A stretch of DNA of 64,000 nucleotides from Gluconacetobacter tumulisoli. Lineage in GTDB: Bacteria > Pseudomonadota > Alphaproteobacteria > Acetobacterales > Acetobacteraceae. Position numbers and translations under genes: made by a program. Of this stretch, positions 49,236-59,066 are shown in pieces. The DNA is taken from NCBI RefSeq assembly GCF_014174155.1, contig NZ_JABEQM010000001.1, forward strand, positions 310,001 through 374,000, read 5' to 3'. How positions within the stretch are numbered: position 1 is the stretch's first letter; each line of letters begins with the position of its first letter. Under the pieces are notes generated by a model. That model was not told where the DNA came from. It worked only from the letters and a program-made list of their open reading frames with translations, and ran no database searches.

Positions 49236-49646
49236 TTACATCTCGCGCGCGGCGATGGCGGCCAGGGTTGCGCACAGCGCCGCCGCCGCCATCATCAGCA
49301 GGCCGTCCACGACCAGCGATCCGGCGGTGAAGACATGGGATCCGATCGTGATCTGCTGCGGAATGGTGCTGGCGACATGGGTCACGATATCGCGGGCCTG
49401 CGGGTCGGCCGACGCCGCGGTCGTGCTGATGGCGCCGATCAGGTGCGGCAGGATGCCCCATCCGACCCCCAGGATCAGCAGCAGCGGGGCCAGCAGTTCG
49501 GTGACCTGCTGCACGAAATAGAACAGGAAATAGAACGCGGCGCAGGCGGCCACGCGCACCAGGCGGGCAATGGGAAAGCGGGACGACGGGTCCCTCTCGG
49601 GCGCGAGGAACCGGTTCGCGGCCCGGCCCGGGTTGAAGCTGTCCAT
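49236..49646 (-). CDS. Hypothetical small membrane protein upstream of ftsE
   Basis: A 136-residue protein with about three membrane helices (ACAAFYFLFYFVQQVTEL, LLLILGVGWGILPHLIG and DGLLMMAAAALCATLAAIAA). It resembles small DUF4282-like membrane proteins only in general form. ATG at 49646 has GGAG nine bases upstream; the longer frame to 49700 lacks a site. It stands ten bases before ftsE on the same strand, so it may be co-transcribed with ftsEX. Confidence 0.65.
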   Translation of the reverse strand: MDSFNPGRAANRFLAPERDPSSRFPIARLVRVAACAAFYFLFYFVQQVTELLAPLLLILGVGWGILPHLIGAISTTAASADPQARDIVTHVASTIPQQITIGSHVFTAGSLVVDGLLMMAAAALCATLAAIAAREM

Positions 49647-49798
49647 GGCGATCGTCTCCGGCAACGGATGCTGGGCGCGCCCGGTTTGTCGGGAACGCAT
49701 CCCTGCCGGAGGTAGCCGTCGCTTGTATTAAATGCAATCTTCGGCAGACACAGTATCGGAACGTCGGGCGCCGATAACGGATCCGCCGGTTCGCCAAC

Positions 49799-50314
49799 GT
49801 GTCTGGAGAACCCTTCTTCGTGCCTGGGGCAGTCGTCATCTTCCGCCTTGCGGACGTCCACTATGCGCTGCCGGTCCCGGCGGTGCGGGAATGCGTGCCG
49901 ATGCCCGCCCTCTTTCGGCCGGCGGGAACGCCCGCGCCGGTGCTGGGTTATTTCCGCCTGGGGGACGAACGGGTGACGGCGATCGACCTGGCCGTGCTGC
50001 TGGGCCTGCGTCCGTGGCGGGCCCAGGCGGAGACCGAGACGCTGTATCGCCCGCTGCTGCTCGGCGCCGGGGACGGCGTGCGCGTGGCCTACATGGTCGA
50101 CGGCGTGCTGGATGTGCGCCATGTGGCCGCCCCCCCGTGCGAGGGCGGAACGGCGGGCGACTGGCTGGTTGGGGAACTCGATCTCGGGGGGGGATGCGTC
50201 GCGCAACTGATGGATCCGGACCGGCTGCTGATGACGCGCGAACGGCAGCGGATCGATCATCTGGTGTCCGCCTTGCAGGAGCGCGATGCGCTGTGGGAGG
50301 GAATGGATGCCTGA
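49799..50314 (+). CDS. Chemotaxis coupling protein CheW (WspB-like)
   Basis: An adaptor linking the receptor to CheA. 171 residues with a CheW fold (VVIFRLADVHYALPVPAVRECVPMP ... GYFRLGDERVTAIDLAVLLGL). The GTG start at 49799 is a choice; the GTG at 49820 with GGAG upstream is an alternative. It opens an operon of CheW-CheR-CheW-MCP-CheA-CheB. The C-terminal 40 residues are helical and beyond the CheW core. Confidence 0.88.
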   Translation: MSGEPFFVPGAVVIFRLADVHYALPVPAVRECVPMPALFRPAGTPAPVLGYFRLGDERVTAIDLAVLLGLRPWRAQAETETLYRPLLLGAGDGVRVAYMVDGVLDVRHVAAPPCEGGTAGDWLVGELDLGGGCVAQLMDPDRLLMTRERQRIDHLVSALQERDALWEGMDA

Positions 50315-51758
50315 ACGGCGGCGCGTCCTCGAACGGCTGGCGGCGCGAATCGTCGCGCGGACCGGGCTGCATTACTACGCCGACAAGATGGACCTGCTGG
50401 ACATGATCCTGGCGCGGCGGATGGAGGCCTGTTCCTGCGTCCGCCCGATGGATTACCTGTCGCTGCTGTCCGATCCGCAGGACGGGGCGGCGGAATGGCG
50501 GGCGCTGGAATCGGCGGTGACGATCGGCGAGACGTTCTTCTTCCGCTATGCCGAGCAGTTCCACGCGCTGGAAACGACGATCCTGCCCGATCTGCTCCGC
50601 CGCCTGCGCCCCTTGCGGACCTTGCGGATCTGGAGCGTCGGCTGCTCCAATGGGGCCGAGCCCTATTCCCTGGCGATCCTGCTGCGCCGCCTGCTGAAGG
50701 AGCGTGAGGAACAGGACTGGACGATCGAAATCCTGGGGACCGACATCAGCACCCAGGCGCTGGAACGTGCGCGGCAGGCGGAATACGGGGCCTGGTCCCT
50801 GCGCGATATCGGACGCGCGGAACGGACCCGGTGGTTCGGCCCCTCGGCTACCGGCCGGGACTGGGTCCTGCGTCCCGAATACCGGCGGATGGTCCGTTTC
50901 GAATACGGGAACATCATGGACCTGGCGCATGGCGGCGGGCCGGCGGGGCCGTTCGACCTGATCCTGTGCCGTAACGTGCTGATCTATTTCGAGACGGCCC
51001 AGGCGCTGGACCTGATCCGCCACCTGTCCGACCGGCTGTCGCCACGGGGATGGCTGCTGCTGGGTCATTCCGACCCGATCGCGGAGTGTGACGGGTTTCT
51101 CGACACGGTGACGTTCCCGGGCACGCTGGCGTTCCGGACCCGCGATTCCCGCGCCGGCCCGGCACCGCCGCCCTCTCGGCGGGGCGCCGCGGACAAGGCG
51201 GCCTATCCGGCGATGCCGCGTGCGTCGGCGGCCGCCGCGCCGCGCCCCGCCGGCGCGCCGCGAAAGACGACGGCCGCGCCGCCGGAACCCCGTGGGGCCG
51301 CCGCCCGCGTGTGCGCCCTGGCCGATAGCGGAGCGGTCGAGGCCGCCCTGGCGCTCTGCCGTGCCGAGATCCGGCATCGTCCGCTGGATGCCGACCTGCA
51401 TTTCCTGTCGGGCATGCTGTCCGCCGGGCTGGACGAGCGGGCTGGAGCCGAGGCCGGATTCCGCCGCGCCGTCTATCTCTGCCGCGACCATGTGATGGCG
51501 CATGTCCACCTGGCCCATCTGCTGCGCGACGCCGGGCGCGTGGACGAGGCCTGCCGCATCCTGCGGCAGGCGCGCGTGCTGGCCGGGCGCCTGCCGCAGG
51601 ATCTTCTGCTGCCCCAGGGCGGGGGGCTGACCGCGGGCGGCCTGCTGCGCCTGATCGGCGAGGACGGGGTGGACGACCTGCCCGACATCCCGCCGTCCGA
51701 CGGGTCGGACCGCGCGCGGCCTGACGATCGGCGCCTGCTGCTGCGGGGCGTGTCCTGA
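50307..51758 (+). CDS. CheR-type methyltransferase with TPR tail (WspC-like)
   Basis: Methylates glutamates of the chemoreceptor. About 483 residues: CheR N-domain, SAM-binding C-domain (WSVGCSNGAEPYSLAILL ... ILGTDISTQALERAR ... FDLILCRNVLIYF), a Pro/Ala linker (about 290-340) and a tetratricopeptide tail (ALCRAEIRHRPLDADLHFLSGML). CheR with a TPR tail marks the Wsp/ACF class. ATG 50307 (MPERRRVLERL) has GGAGG six bases upstream and overlaps the cheW end. Confidence 0.92.
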   Translation: MPERRRVLERLAARIVARTGLHYYADKMDLLDMILARRMEACSCVRPMDYLSLLSDPQDGAAEWRALESAVTIGETFFFRYAEQFHALETTILPDLLRRLRPLRTLRIWSVGCSNGAEPYSLAILLRRLLKEREEQDWTIEILGTDISTQALERARQAEYGAWSLRDIGRAERTRWFGPSATGRDWVLRPEYRRMVRFEYGNIMDLAHGGGPAGPFDLILCRNVLIYFETAQALDLIRHLSDRLSPRGWLLLGHSDPIAECDGFLDTVTFPGTLAFRTRDSRAGPAPPPSRRGAADKAAYPAMPRASAAAAPRPAGAPRKTTAAPPEPRGAAARVCALADSGAVEAALALCRAEIRHRPLDADLHFLSGMLSAGLDERAGAEAGFRRAVYLCRDHVMAHVHLAHLLRDAGRVDEACRILRQARVLAGRLPQDLLLPQGGGLTAGGLLRLIGEDGVDDLPDIPPSDGSDRARPDDRRLLLRGVS

Positions 51759-52294
51759 GCCCCGAGGACGACCCCGCGACCCGCGCCGACCGTTATGCGC
51801 GGCGGGTGCTGGAGGAACGGGCCCGCCTGCTGGCGCGACGCGGCCGGATGGAGGACCTCCAGCGCGAGGGGACGGGCCGGCCGGCCGTGACCCTGGAGCT
51901 CGACGGACAGGGCTATGCCATCGACCTGCGGCATGTGCTGCGCGTCACCGATCCGGTCTGGAGCGCCATTCCCCGCCGCCCCGATTGCCCGGCGGCGGTG
52001 CGGGGTGTCTATGGCTATGTCGGCAATCTGTATACAGTGTTCGATCTGTCGATCCTGCTAGGCGGCGCGGCCCAGGCGGCCGCCCGGGCCATGCTGCTGC
52101 TGCGTCCCGTGCCGGGTCTGCCGGTGGCGCGCGTGGCGCTGCTGGCGGGGGTGACGACGGGGGTGATGGATATCGTCGACATCGCGCCGTCCGGGCTGCC
52201 TGCCGCCCATCCGCTGGCACGGCTGCCGGATGGGCGCGTGGTCGCGGCGCTGGATCCCGTTCGCCTGTTTTCCGCGCATTATTTCGGAGTCTGA
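51755..52294 (+). CDS. Second CheW-like coupling protein (WspD-like)
   Basis: Coupling protein of about 179 residues. The N-terminal part SPEDDPATRADRYARRVLEERARLLARR resembles the leader found in second CheW proteins of Wsp-type operons. The CheW core follows (VTLELDGQGYAIDLRHVLRVTD ... VYGYVGNLYTVFDLSILLG). No ATG or GTG precedes this leader; CTG 51755 overlaps the CheR stop as CTGA and I take it as start. GTG 51806 would give 162 residues and lose most of the leader. Confidence 0.85.
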   Translation: MSPEDDPATRADRYARRVLEERARLLARRGRMEDLQREGTGRPAVTLELDGQGYAIDLRHVLRVTDPVWSAIPRRPDCPAAVRGVYGYVGNLYTVFDLSILLGGAAQAAARAMLLLRPVPGLPVARVALLAGVTTGVMDIVDIAPSGLPAAHPLARLPDGRVVAALDPVRLFSAHYFGV

Positions 52295-52300
52295 ACCGTC

Positions 52301-53983
52301 GTGACAATCGCCAATCGCCTTCTGTTCGGATTCATGGTCGGCGTCATGCTGATGGTGTCGATCGGCGTCTACGCGCTGGGCCAGATCCGCAATGTCCGCG
52401 ACGAGATGACGGTGATCGTGACGCGGGACCTGTCGGTTTACCGGCAGTTGAACCATCTGCGGGCGATCGAGAACGACCTGGTCGCACGGCGGCTGTCGAT
52501 CCTGTCGCACTATTACGCCCGCGATTATGACAAGGACATCGCCGGACTGGACGCCGCGATCGCGGACTGGGGCAGCGAGGCGCGCCAGGCGGAAGAGACG
52601 CTGGCGCAGGCGCTGTCCGCCGCCGGGCAGGCGAATGAAGAGGCCCCGGGCGACGTGCGGCGGACCATGTTCGCCTCGATTTCCTCGCTGCTGCATGAAA
52701 CGCTGGACCAGGTCCGGCAGAACAGCCGGGCGGCGTCGGACCTGTTCGGGGCGATACGGCGCGGGGACGAGGCCGCGGTGCGATTGCAGTCGGCGCAGCT
52801 CGACACCCGCGACCAGTCGATCGACCGCCTGGTGACCGAGGCCACGACGACGCTGGATGGCGGGGTGCAGGCCGGCGAGACCCAGAGCGGGGCATTATAC
52901 GAATTCAGCCGCCGGTCGCTGACGCTGGGCCTGGCGGTCGCGGTCATCGTGGCCCTGATCGTGACGTTCTGGACGCGGCGGTCGATCCTCGCCCCCCTGG
53001 CGTCGCTGATGCGGGTGATGGAACTGATCGGCCAGGGCGACCTGTCGACCCGCGCCAGCGTGGGCGGGTCCGGCGTCGGACGCGACGAATTCGAACGCCT
53101 GGCGACCGGCCTGAACCGCATGATCGATGGCCTGCGCGAGATCGCGCAGCAGAGCCGCGAGGCCACGCGCAACCTCGACGCCGCCGTCGCCGACATCCGC
53201 GCCTCCGCCCAGCAGCAGGCGGCCAGTGTCGAGGAACAGTTCGCCGCCGTGCAGGAAACGGCGGCCACCGTGGACCAGATCACCCATTCGGGCGCGCAGA
53301 TCAGCAAGCGCGCGCGCGAGGTCATTTCGTCGGCCGAGGTGATCGTCCACAGCTCGGCTAGCGGGCTGGAGGCTGTCGAGGAAACCGCCCGCGCGATGGA
53401 CCGCACGCAGGAAGGCGCCGAGGCCGTGGCGTCCAACATCGTGGCGCTGTCCGAACGCACCGACGCGATCAGCGAGATCATCACGGCGGTCAACGACCTG
53501 TCCGAGCGGTCGCACCTGCTGGCGCTGAACGCGGCGATCGAGGCCGCCGCCGCCGGCGAGCACGGCCGGTCCTTCGCCGTCGTGGCGGCGGAGATGAAGA
53601 TCCTGGCCGACCAGTCGCGCGACGCGACGCAGCATGTGCGCTCGATCCTGGGCGACATCCAGCGCGGCATCAACACGTCGGTGATGCTGACCGAGGAGTC
53701 GGTCAAGCGCGTGTCCGCCGGCAAGGAACGGACCGATATCGCCTATCGCACGATCGAGCGGATGACCGGCGGCATCGAGGAGGGCGTGCATGCCTTCCAG
53801 CAGATCGTGGCCTCGACCAACCAGCAGCAGATCGGGATCGAGCAGGTGATGACCGCCCTGCAGAGCATCCGCCAGGCCAGCCAGCAGACGGCGGCGGGCA
53901 CGCGCAACCTGGAGGCGTCGGCCAGCAATCTCGGCAGCCTGTCGCACCAGCTTCTGGCCATTTCCGCGCGCTACCGGACCTGA
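52301..53983 (+). CDS. Methyl-accepting chemotaxis protein (WspA-like)
   Basis: The receptor of the system, 560 residues. An N-terminal membrane helix (LLFGFMVGVMLMVSIGVYAL), a four-helix-type periplasmic sensor (about 30-195), a second helix (LTLGLAVAVIVALIVTFW), a HAMP domain (RRSILAPLASLMRVMELIGQGDLS) and the cytoplasmic coiled coil. The hairpin tip reads LALNAAIEAAAAGEHGRSFAVVAAE, with Ala in place of the near-universal Arg (EAARAGE). Start GTG at 52301. Confidence 0.93.
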   Translation: MTIANRLLFGFMVGVMLMVSIGVYALGQIRNVRDEMTVIVTRDLSVYRQLNHLRAIENDLVARRLSILSHYYARDYDKDIAGLDAAIADWGSEARQAEETLAQALSAAGQANEEAPGDVRRTMFASISSLLHETLDQVRQNSRAASDLFGAIRRGDEAAVRLQSAQLDTRDQSIDRLVTEATTTLDGGVQAGETQSGALYEFSRRSLTLGLAVAVIVALIVTFWTRRSILAPLASLMRVMELIGQGDLSTRASVGGSGVGRDEFERLATGLNRMIDGLREIAQQSREATRNLDAAVADIRASAQQQAASVEEQFAAVQETAATVDQITHSGAQISKRAREVISSAEVIVHSSASGLEAVEETARAMDRTQEGAEAVASNIVALSERTDAISEIITAVNDLSERSHLLALNAAIEAAAAGEHGRSFAVVAAEMKILADQSRDATQHVRSILGDIQRGINTSVMLTEESVKRVSAGKERTDIAYRTIERMTGGIEEGVHAFQQIVASTNQQQIGIEQVMTALQSIRQASQQTAAGTRNLEASASNLGSLSHQLLAISARYRT

Positions 53984-53992
53984 CGAGCGGCC

Positions 53993-56107
53993 GTGGATAC
54001 GCTGCGACAGGAATTGCTGGGCGTCTTCGACGCCGAATATCGCGATCATCTTCGCGTCATCCGCGACATCCTGGCCGCCGGGCCGATGGACGCCCGCGCG
54101 CTGGGCGAGGTGTTCCGGCGCGTGCATTCCCTGAAGGGGGCGGCGCGCGTCGTCGACCTGTCCGATGTCGAGGGCGTCGCCCATGTCCTGGAAAGCCGGC
54201 TGTTCCGGTTGCTTGACGGCCATCAGGAGGTCGGCGCGGACGATATCGCGGCGATCAGCGCGGCGATGGACCAGATCGATGCGTACATGCAGGACGCGCC
54301 CGGACCGGAGGAGACCGCACCCGTGCCGGATGTCGCGTCCGGGCCGGGCGCCGCGCCGCCGCGCGACGATGGCGGCGGGTCCTATGTCCAGGTGCCGGTC
54401 GCCCGGCTCGACGCGCTGGTGGGCGTAACGCATGACCTGCTGAGCGCGGCCGAGCGGCAGGAACGCCTGTGGGCCGATTTGGAGGAACTGGTGGCCGGCG
54501 CGCGGCGCGCGGCCCGTCCGGACATGGCGACCGCCGATCCGGCAGCGGTGCTGGCGCGCCTGACGCGCGGCCTTGCCACCCTGGGGCGCGAGCGGGGACG
54601 CATCGCCGGACAGTTCGACCGCGCCATGCTGCGCCTGGGCGAGGAGATGCGGGCGGTGACCCTGGTGCCCGCCGGCACGGTGTTCGGCTCGCTGGCCGGC
54701 ATGGTGCGCCAGATCGCGCGCGAGCATGGCGGGGGGGAGGTGACGGTCCGCCTGGTGGGGATGGACATGCGGGCCGACCGCCGCGTCATCCAGGCGCTGC
54801 GCGACCCCGTGATCCACCTTCTGCGCAATGCCATCGTGCATGGACAGGAAAGCCCCGAACGGCGGCAGGAGGCCGGCAAGCCGCCGGTGCCGGTCCTGAC
54901 CCTGACGGTGCGGATGGTGGGCGTGCGGCTTCTGGTCTCGGTCGCCGATGACGGGCGCGGCCCGGACCTGGAGGCCATCGCCGCCCGGGCAATCCGCCAG
55001 GGATTGATGCAGCGGGACGAGCCTCCGGTTCCCGAGAAGCTGCTGGCGCGGGTGTTCGATCCGGGCTTCTCCACCCGGGGCGAGGCCGACCGGCTGGCGG
55101 GCCGGGGGATGGGCCTGTCCGTGGTGGCCGAGGCCGCGCGGACCTTGCACGGTTCGGTCCGGATGGAGGCGGGGATTCCCTGGGGCACCGTGGTGACGAT
55201 GACCGTCCCGGTCTCGCAACGCCAGCGCACCGTCCTTGTGACCGAAATCGGGGAACTGACGATCGGCCTGCCGGGGCGGGCCATCGAACGCCTGGTTCGG
55301 GTGCGGCAGGCCGATATCCGCCTGGTGGACGGCCGGACCTATTTCCCGCTGGAGGATCGGCGCGATCCGACCGCGATCGGGCAGGCCGAGGCGTCGCTGG
55401 TGCCGCTGGTGCCGCTGGCGACCTTGCTGGGAACGCCGGACGCGGGCCTGCCGGTTCATGACGGGGCGGTGTCAGTGGTCCTGGTCGCCGTCGACGGCCT
55501 GCATTGCGGCTTCGCCGTCGACAGGATGCACGAGGTCCGGATCCTGCAGATTTCGGATGCCGAGGCCATTGGGCTGGACAGCGAACTGGTGCCGGGGGTC
55601 GGCTGGCCGCGCGGCGACCGGCCCGTCTTCGTCCTCAACCCCGATACGCTGCTGGCCCGCTGGCAGGCGGGTGGCGGGACGGGCGGGTCTTTCGCGGGGG
55701 CGGGCGGGACGGCCGGACCCGCGGCGGCACCGGTACGGCCGCCGACCGTCCTGGTCGTTGACGATTCCATTACCACACGGACTCTCCAGAAGACGATCCT
55801 TCAGACCCACGGCTATGATGTCCTGCTTGCGACCGACGGGATGGAGGCGCTGTCGATGCTGCGTCGTTCGCCGGGCCGGATCGATGTGATCGTGACCGAT
55901 GTGGAGATGCCCCGGATGGACGGTTTCGGTCTTCTCGACGCGGTCCGGTCCGATCCGCGCCTGTCCTCGATCCCGGTCGTCCTGATGACCTCGCGCAATG
56001 AGGAAGCCGATATCCGGCGCGGGCTGGATGGGGGCGCGCGTGCCTATATCACCAAGCAGGGGTTCGAGCAGGGCGACCTGCTGGATACGATCCGGGGCGT
56101 GCTGTGA
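53993..56107 (+). CDS. CheA-type histidine kinase with C-terminal receiver (WspE-like)
   Basis: The kinase of the chemosensory array, 704 residues. Domains: Hpt with phosphorylatable His45 (VHSLKGAARVVD), linker, a dimerisation helix, HATPase (HLLRNAIVHGQE ... VADDGRGPD ... GRGMGLSVV), CheW-like regulatory domain, and a C-terminal receiver (VLVVDDSITTRTLQ ... VIVTDVEMPRMDGFG). The fusion of CheA with a receiver is the WspE/CheA3 layout. Start GTG. Confidence 0.94.
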   Translation: MDTLRQELLGVFDAEYRDHLRVIRDILAAGPMDARALGEVFRRVHSLKGAARVVDLSDVEGVAHVLESRLFRLLDGHQEVGADDIAAISAAMDQIDAYMQDAPGPEETAPVPDVASGPGAAPPRDDGGGSYVQVPVARLDALVGVTHDLLSAAERQERLWADLEELVAGARRAARPDMATADPAAVLARLTRGLATLGRERGRIAGQFDRAMLRLGEEMRAVTLVPAGTVFGSLAGMVRQIAREHGGGEVTVRLVGMDMRADRRVIQALRDPVIHLLRNAIVHGQESPERRQEAGKPPVPVLTLTVRMVGVRLLVSVADDGRGPDLEAIAARAIRQGLMQRDEPPVPEKLLARVFDPGFSTRGEADRLAGRGMGLSVVAEAARTLHGSVRMEAGIPWGTVVTMTVPVSQRQRTVLVTEIGELTIGLPGRAIERLVRVRQADIRLVDGRTYFPLEDRRDPTAIGQAEASLVPLVPLATLLGTPDAGLPVHDGAVSVVLVAVDGLHCGFAVDRMHEVRILQISDAEAIGLDSELVPGVGWPRGDRPVFVLNPDTLLARWQAGGGTGGSFAGAGGTAGPAAAPVRPPTVLVVDDSITTRTLQKTILQTHGYDVLLATDGMEALSMLRRSPGRIDVIVTDVEMPRMDGFGLLDAVRSDPRLSSIPVVLMTSRNEEADIRRGLDGGARAYITKQGFEQGDLLDTIRGVL

Positions 56108-57207
56108 GCGGATCGTTCCAGTCTTCCCGCCGGGCCCGGGTGCTGGTGGTCGAGGATTCGGCGGTCGTCCGGCAGGTGCTGGTCCGCCTGGTCCGCGACG
56201 ACCCGCGCCTGGAACTGGCCGAGGCGGTGGAGACCGCCGAGGAGGCCCTGCGCCTGGTGCCCGTGTTGCGGCCGGACGTGATTTCGATGGATGTGCGCCT
56301 GCCCGGCATGGACGGGCTGGAGGCCACGCGGCGGATCATGGCGAACTGCCCGACGCCGATCGTCATCGTCAGCGATGCCTCGACCGACCCGGCGCTGCAG
56401 GTGTCGATGAACGCCCTGCGTTCCGGCGCGCTGTCCGTGGTGGAAAAGCCCGCGGGCTGGTTGTCCGGGCCGGCCGGCGGCACCGCGATCGCGACGCAGC
56501 TGTATATCATGAGCCAGGTCCCGGTGATCCGCCGGCGTCTGTCGGCCGGATTGCCCGTCACGCCGGCCCCCGTGCCGGTGCCGAGGGGGCTGCGGCCCCG
56601 CGTGCTGGCGATGGCGGCGTCGACCGGCGGGCCGCCGGCCTTTTCGCAGATCCTGGGGGCGCTGCCGGCGTCCTTTCCCTGGCCGATCGTGCTGGTCCAG
56701 CATATGGGCGCGGCCTTCATGGACGGGTTCGCGGCGTGGCTGGACACCCAGACGCCGCTCTCGGTCGCGCTGGCCCGGCAGGGGGAACGGCTGCGTCCCG
56801 GCCATGTCCACGTTGCCCCGGGCGACATGCACCTGCTGGTCGGACCGGGGGACGAGGTCCGGCTGTCCCATGGGCCGGCGGTGGGCGGGCAGCGTCCTTC
56901 GGCCTCGGCGCTGTTTTCGTCGCTGGCGCGCGTGGCAGGAACGGATTCGGTCGGCGTCCTGCTGACCGGCATGGGGGAAGACGGGGCGTCGGGCCTGGCC
57001 GACCTGCGCCATGCGGGCGGGTATACCATCGCCGAGGACCGCAGCACGTCGATCGTCCATGGCATGCCCGGCGCCGCGGAGCGGATGGGGGCGGTGTGCG
57101 TCAGCCTGCCGCAGGGTGCGATCGCGTCCCACCTGCTCGGGATCGCGGGTGCCCCCCATTTTGCGCCGGCCGAATGGGCCCCCGTGCTGGAAGGACCGAT
57201 GCCGTGA
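56104..57207 (+). CDS. CheB-type protein-glutamate methylesterase (WspF-like)
   Basis: Demethylates or deamidates the receptor. 367 residues: receiver domain (VVEDSAVVRQ; phospho-acceptor Asp63 in ISMDVRLPGMDG) and the methylesterase domain with the catalytic Ser in AASTGGPPAF, His in VQHMGA and the GMGEDGASGL loop with the Asp. GTG overlaps the CheA stop. Confidence 0.93.
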   Translation: MSGSFQSSRRARVLVVEDSAVVRQVLVRLVRDDPRLELAEAVETAEEALRLVPVLRPDVISMDVRLPGMDGLEATRRIMANCPTPIVIVSDASTDPALQVSMNALRSGALSVVEKPAGWLSGPAGGTAIATQLYIMSQVPVIRRRLSAGLPVTPAPVPVPRGLRPRVLAMAASTGGPPAFSQILGALPASFPWPIVLVQHMGAAFMDGFAAWLDTQTPLSVALARQGERLRPGHVHVAPGDMHLLVGPGDEVRLSHGPAVGGQRPSASALFSSLARVAGTDSVGVLLTGMGEDGASGLADLRHAGGYTIAEDRSTSIVHGMPGAAERMGAVCVSLPQGAIASHLLGIAGAPHFAPAEWAPVLEGPMP

Positions 57208-59066
57208 CCGAGGTGCCGGCGAACCTGCTGCTGGTCGAGGATTCGGATACCCAGGCCCTGCGGATCCGCCGGATGCTGGAAGGCCATGGTTTCGTCGTCG
57301 CGCGGGTGGCCAGCGGCGAGGCCGCCCTGGACAGCCTGGACGGCCGTATCCCAGACCTGGTCGTTGCCGATTATCACCTGCCGGGCATGAATGGCGGGCA
57401 GATGGCCCGCCAGCTGCGCATGAGCGCGGTGACGCGGATGATCCCGGTCCTGATGCTGACCGAGGGGGGCGAGCCGGGGCTGGAACGCGAAGGACTGGAA
57501 AGCGGCGCCGACGCCTATGTTCCGAAATCCGCCGATCCGGACCTTATCGTCTTTCGCATCCGTGCGCTGCTGCGCGAGGGCGCCAGCGCGCGGCAGCGCG
57601 ACGGCAGCCGCCTGTTCCGCCGGGCGCGCATCCTGATCGTGGGCGGCGACGGGCCGCACGACCGCGACGTGGCGTCGCTGGCCGGCCTGATGCGGCGCGA
57701 CGGACACGAGGTCACGGTGGTGCCGCGGCCCGAGGCGGTGGACCGGCAGGACTGGTTCGACCCGGCGCGGGAGCCGGACTGCGTCGTGGTGGACCTGGCG
57801 TCCGGCACCTTCGACGGGATCGCGTTCTGCCGCGAACTGGACGACCTGCGCCAGCAGGTGGTGGTCGCTGGCGGAGTGCCGCCGCGCATCATGGGTTTGA
57901 GCGGCGGGGGGCCGGGTGGCGGGCCGGCGTCGCAGGGCGCGTTTTCGGCCCGGGTGTTCGAGGCCGGGGTCGACGACCTGGTCTCGGACGCGGTCGAACC
58001 CGACGTGCTGGCACTGCGCATCCGCGCCCTGGTCCGCCGCAAGCTGCTGCAGGACGAGGCGCGGCGCATCGACCTGGAACGCCAGGCGCGTGAAATCGCG
58101 GTCGAAAGCGCGCGGGCCGAAGCCGCCGCCATCGCGTCCAAGGCCTCGCTGGCGGAGGCGCTGGAACAGGCGAACGCCGAACTGGCCGACGCCAACAGCA
58201 AGCTGATCGAGACGCAGGGCAAGCTGGTCCAGACGGCGAAGATGGCGTCGCTGGGCGAACTCGTGGCCGGCATCGCGCACGAGATCAACAATCCGCTGGC
58301 CTTCATCCTGGCGCACAAGGACACGGTCACTCGGGCCCTGGCCCGGGTGATCGAGCTGGAGGATGCCGGGGACGAATCCGGGCTTGCGCAACGCCATGCG
58401 GCGCTGATGAAATGCCGCGACCGCGTCGAGTCGATGAATCTGGGCCTGCGGCGGATCCAGAACCTGGTGCTGAACCTGCGCAAATTCTCGCGCCTGGACG
58501 AAGGGCAGTTCCAGGTGATCGACGTACCCGAGGCGCTGGAGACGGTGCTGGCCCTGCTGACGCAGAAATTCGGCGGCGGCATCGTCGTGGAGCGCGACTA
58601 TCGGGCGCCCGACCGGCTGTATTGCCAGTCCGCCCTGTTGAACCAGGTCATCATGAACATCATCAGCAACGCCGCCGACGCCATCCAGTCCTGTGGCCAC
58701 ACGCCTGCCCCCGGGCGGGACGAAGACGCCCCGGGACGCGGCGTGATCCGCATCGGAACCGAATTGCGCCCGGCGGATGCCAATGGCGGGCGGACCTATG
58801 TCTTCACCGTCGCGGACAATGGGCCGGGGATTCCCGCCGCGCTGAAGGAACGGATCTTCGAGCCCTTCTTCACGACCAAGCCGGTCGGGGCGGGCACGGG
58901 GCTGGGCCTGGCAATCGCCTATGGCGTCGTGCAGGCGCATCACGGTACGATCACCGCCGCCGACGCGCCCGGTGGCGGCGCGGTCTTCACCATATCGGTG
59001 CCGTGGCAGCCCCATATGGCGGCGATGGCCGAGCCGGCCGCCATCCCGGCAGGAGGCGCCGCATGA
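57204..59066 (+). CDS. Two-receiver sensor histidine kinase (CheS-like)
   Basis: A soluble kinase of 620 residues. The first receiver (about 7-125) has intact E12, D13, Asp56 and Lys108. A second receiver-like region (about 145-295) keeps the central Asp ([12 protein letters not shown]) but lacks the second acid (IVGGDGPH) and the conserved Lys (LVSDAVEP), so it is probably a pseudo-receiver. A coiled coil follows, then HisKA ([17 protein letters not shown]) and HATPase. It stands in the place of the WspR diguanylate cyclase. I recall R. centenum CheS3 having a similar layout. Start GTG (57204) overlaps the CheB stop. Confidence 0.88.
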   Translation: MTEVPANLLLVEDSDTQALRIRRMLEGHGFVVARVASGEAALDSLDGRIPDLVVADYHLPGMNGGQMARQLRMSAVTRMIPVLMLTEGGEPGLEREGLESGADAYVPKSADPDLIVFRIRALLREGASARQRDGSRLFRRARILIVGGDGPHDRDVASLAGLMRRDGHEVTVVPRPEAVDRQDWFDPAREPDCVVVDLASGTFDGIAFCRELDDLRQQVVVAGGVPPRIMGLSGGGPGGGPASQGAFSARVFEAGVDDLVSDAVEPDVLALRIRALVRRKLLQDEARRIDLERQAREIAVESARAEAAAIASKASLAEALEQANAELADANSKLIETQGKLVQTAKMASLGELVAGIAHEINNPLAFILAHKDTVTRALARVIELEDAGDESGLAQRHAALMKCRDRVESMNLGLRRIQNLVLNLRKFSRLDEGQFQVIDVPEALETVLALLTQKFGGGIVVERDYRAPDRLYCQSALLNQVIMNIISNAADAIQSCGHTPAPGRDEDAPGRGVIRIGTELRPADANGGRTYVFTVADNGPGIPAALKERIFEPFFTTKPVGAGTGLGLAIAYGVVQAHHGTITAADAPGGGAVFTISVPWQPHMAAMAEPAAIPAGGAA

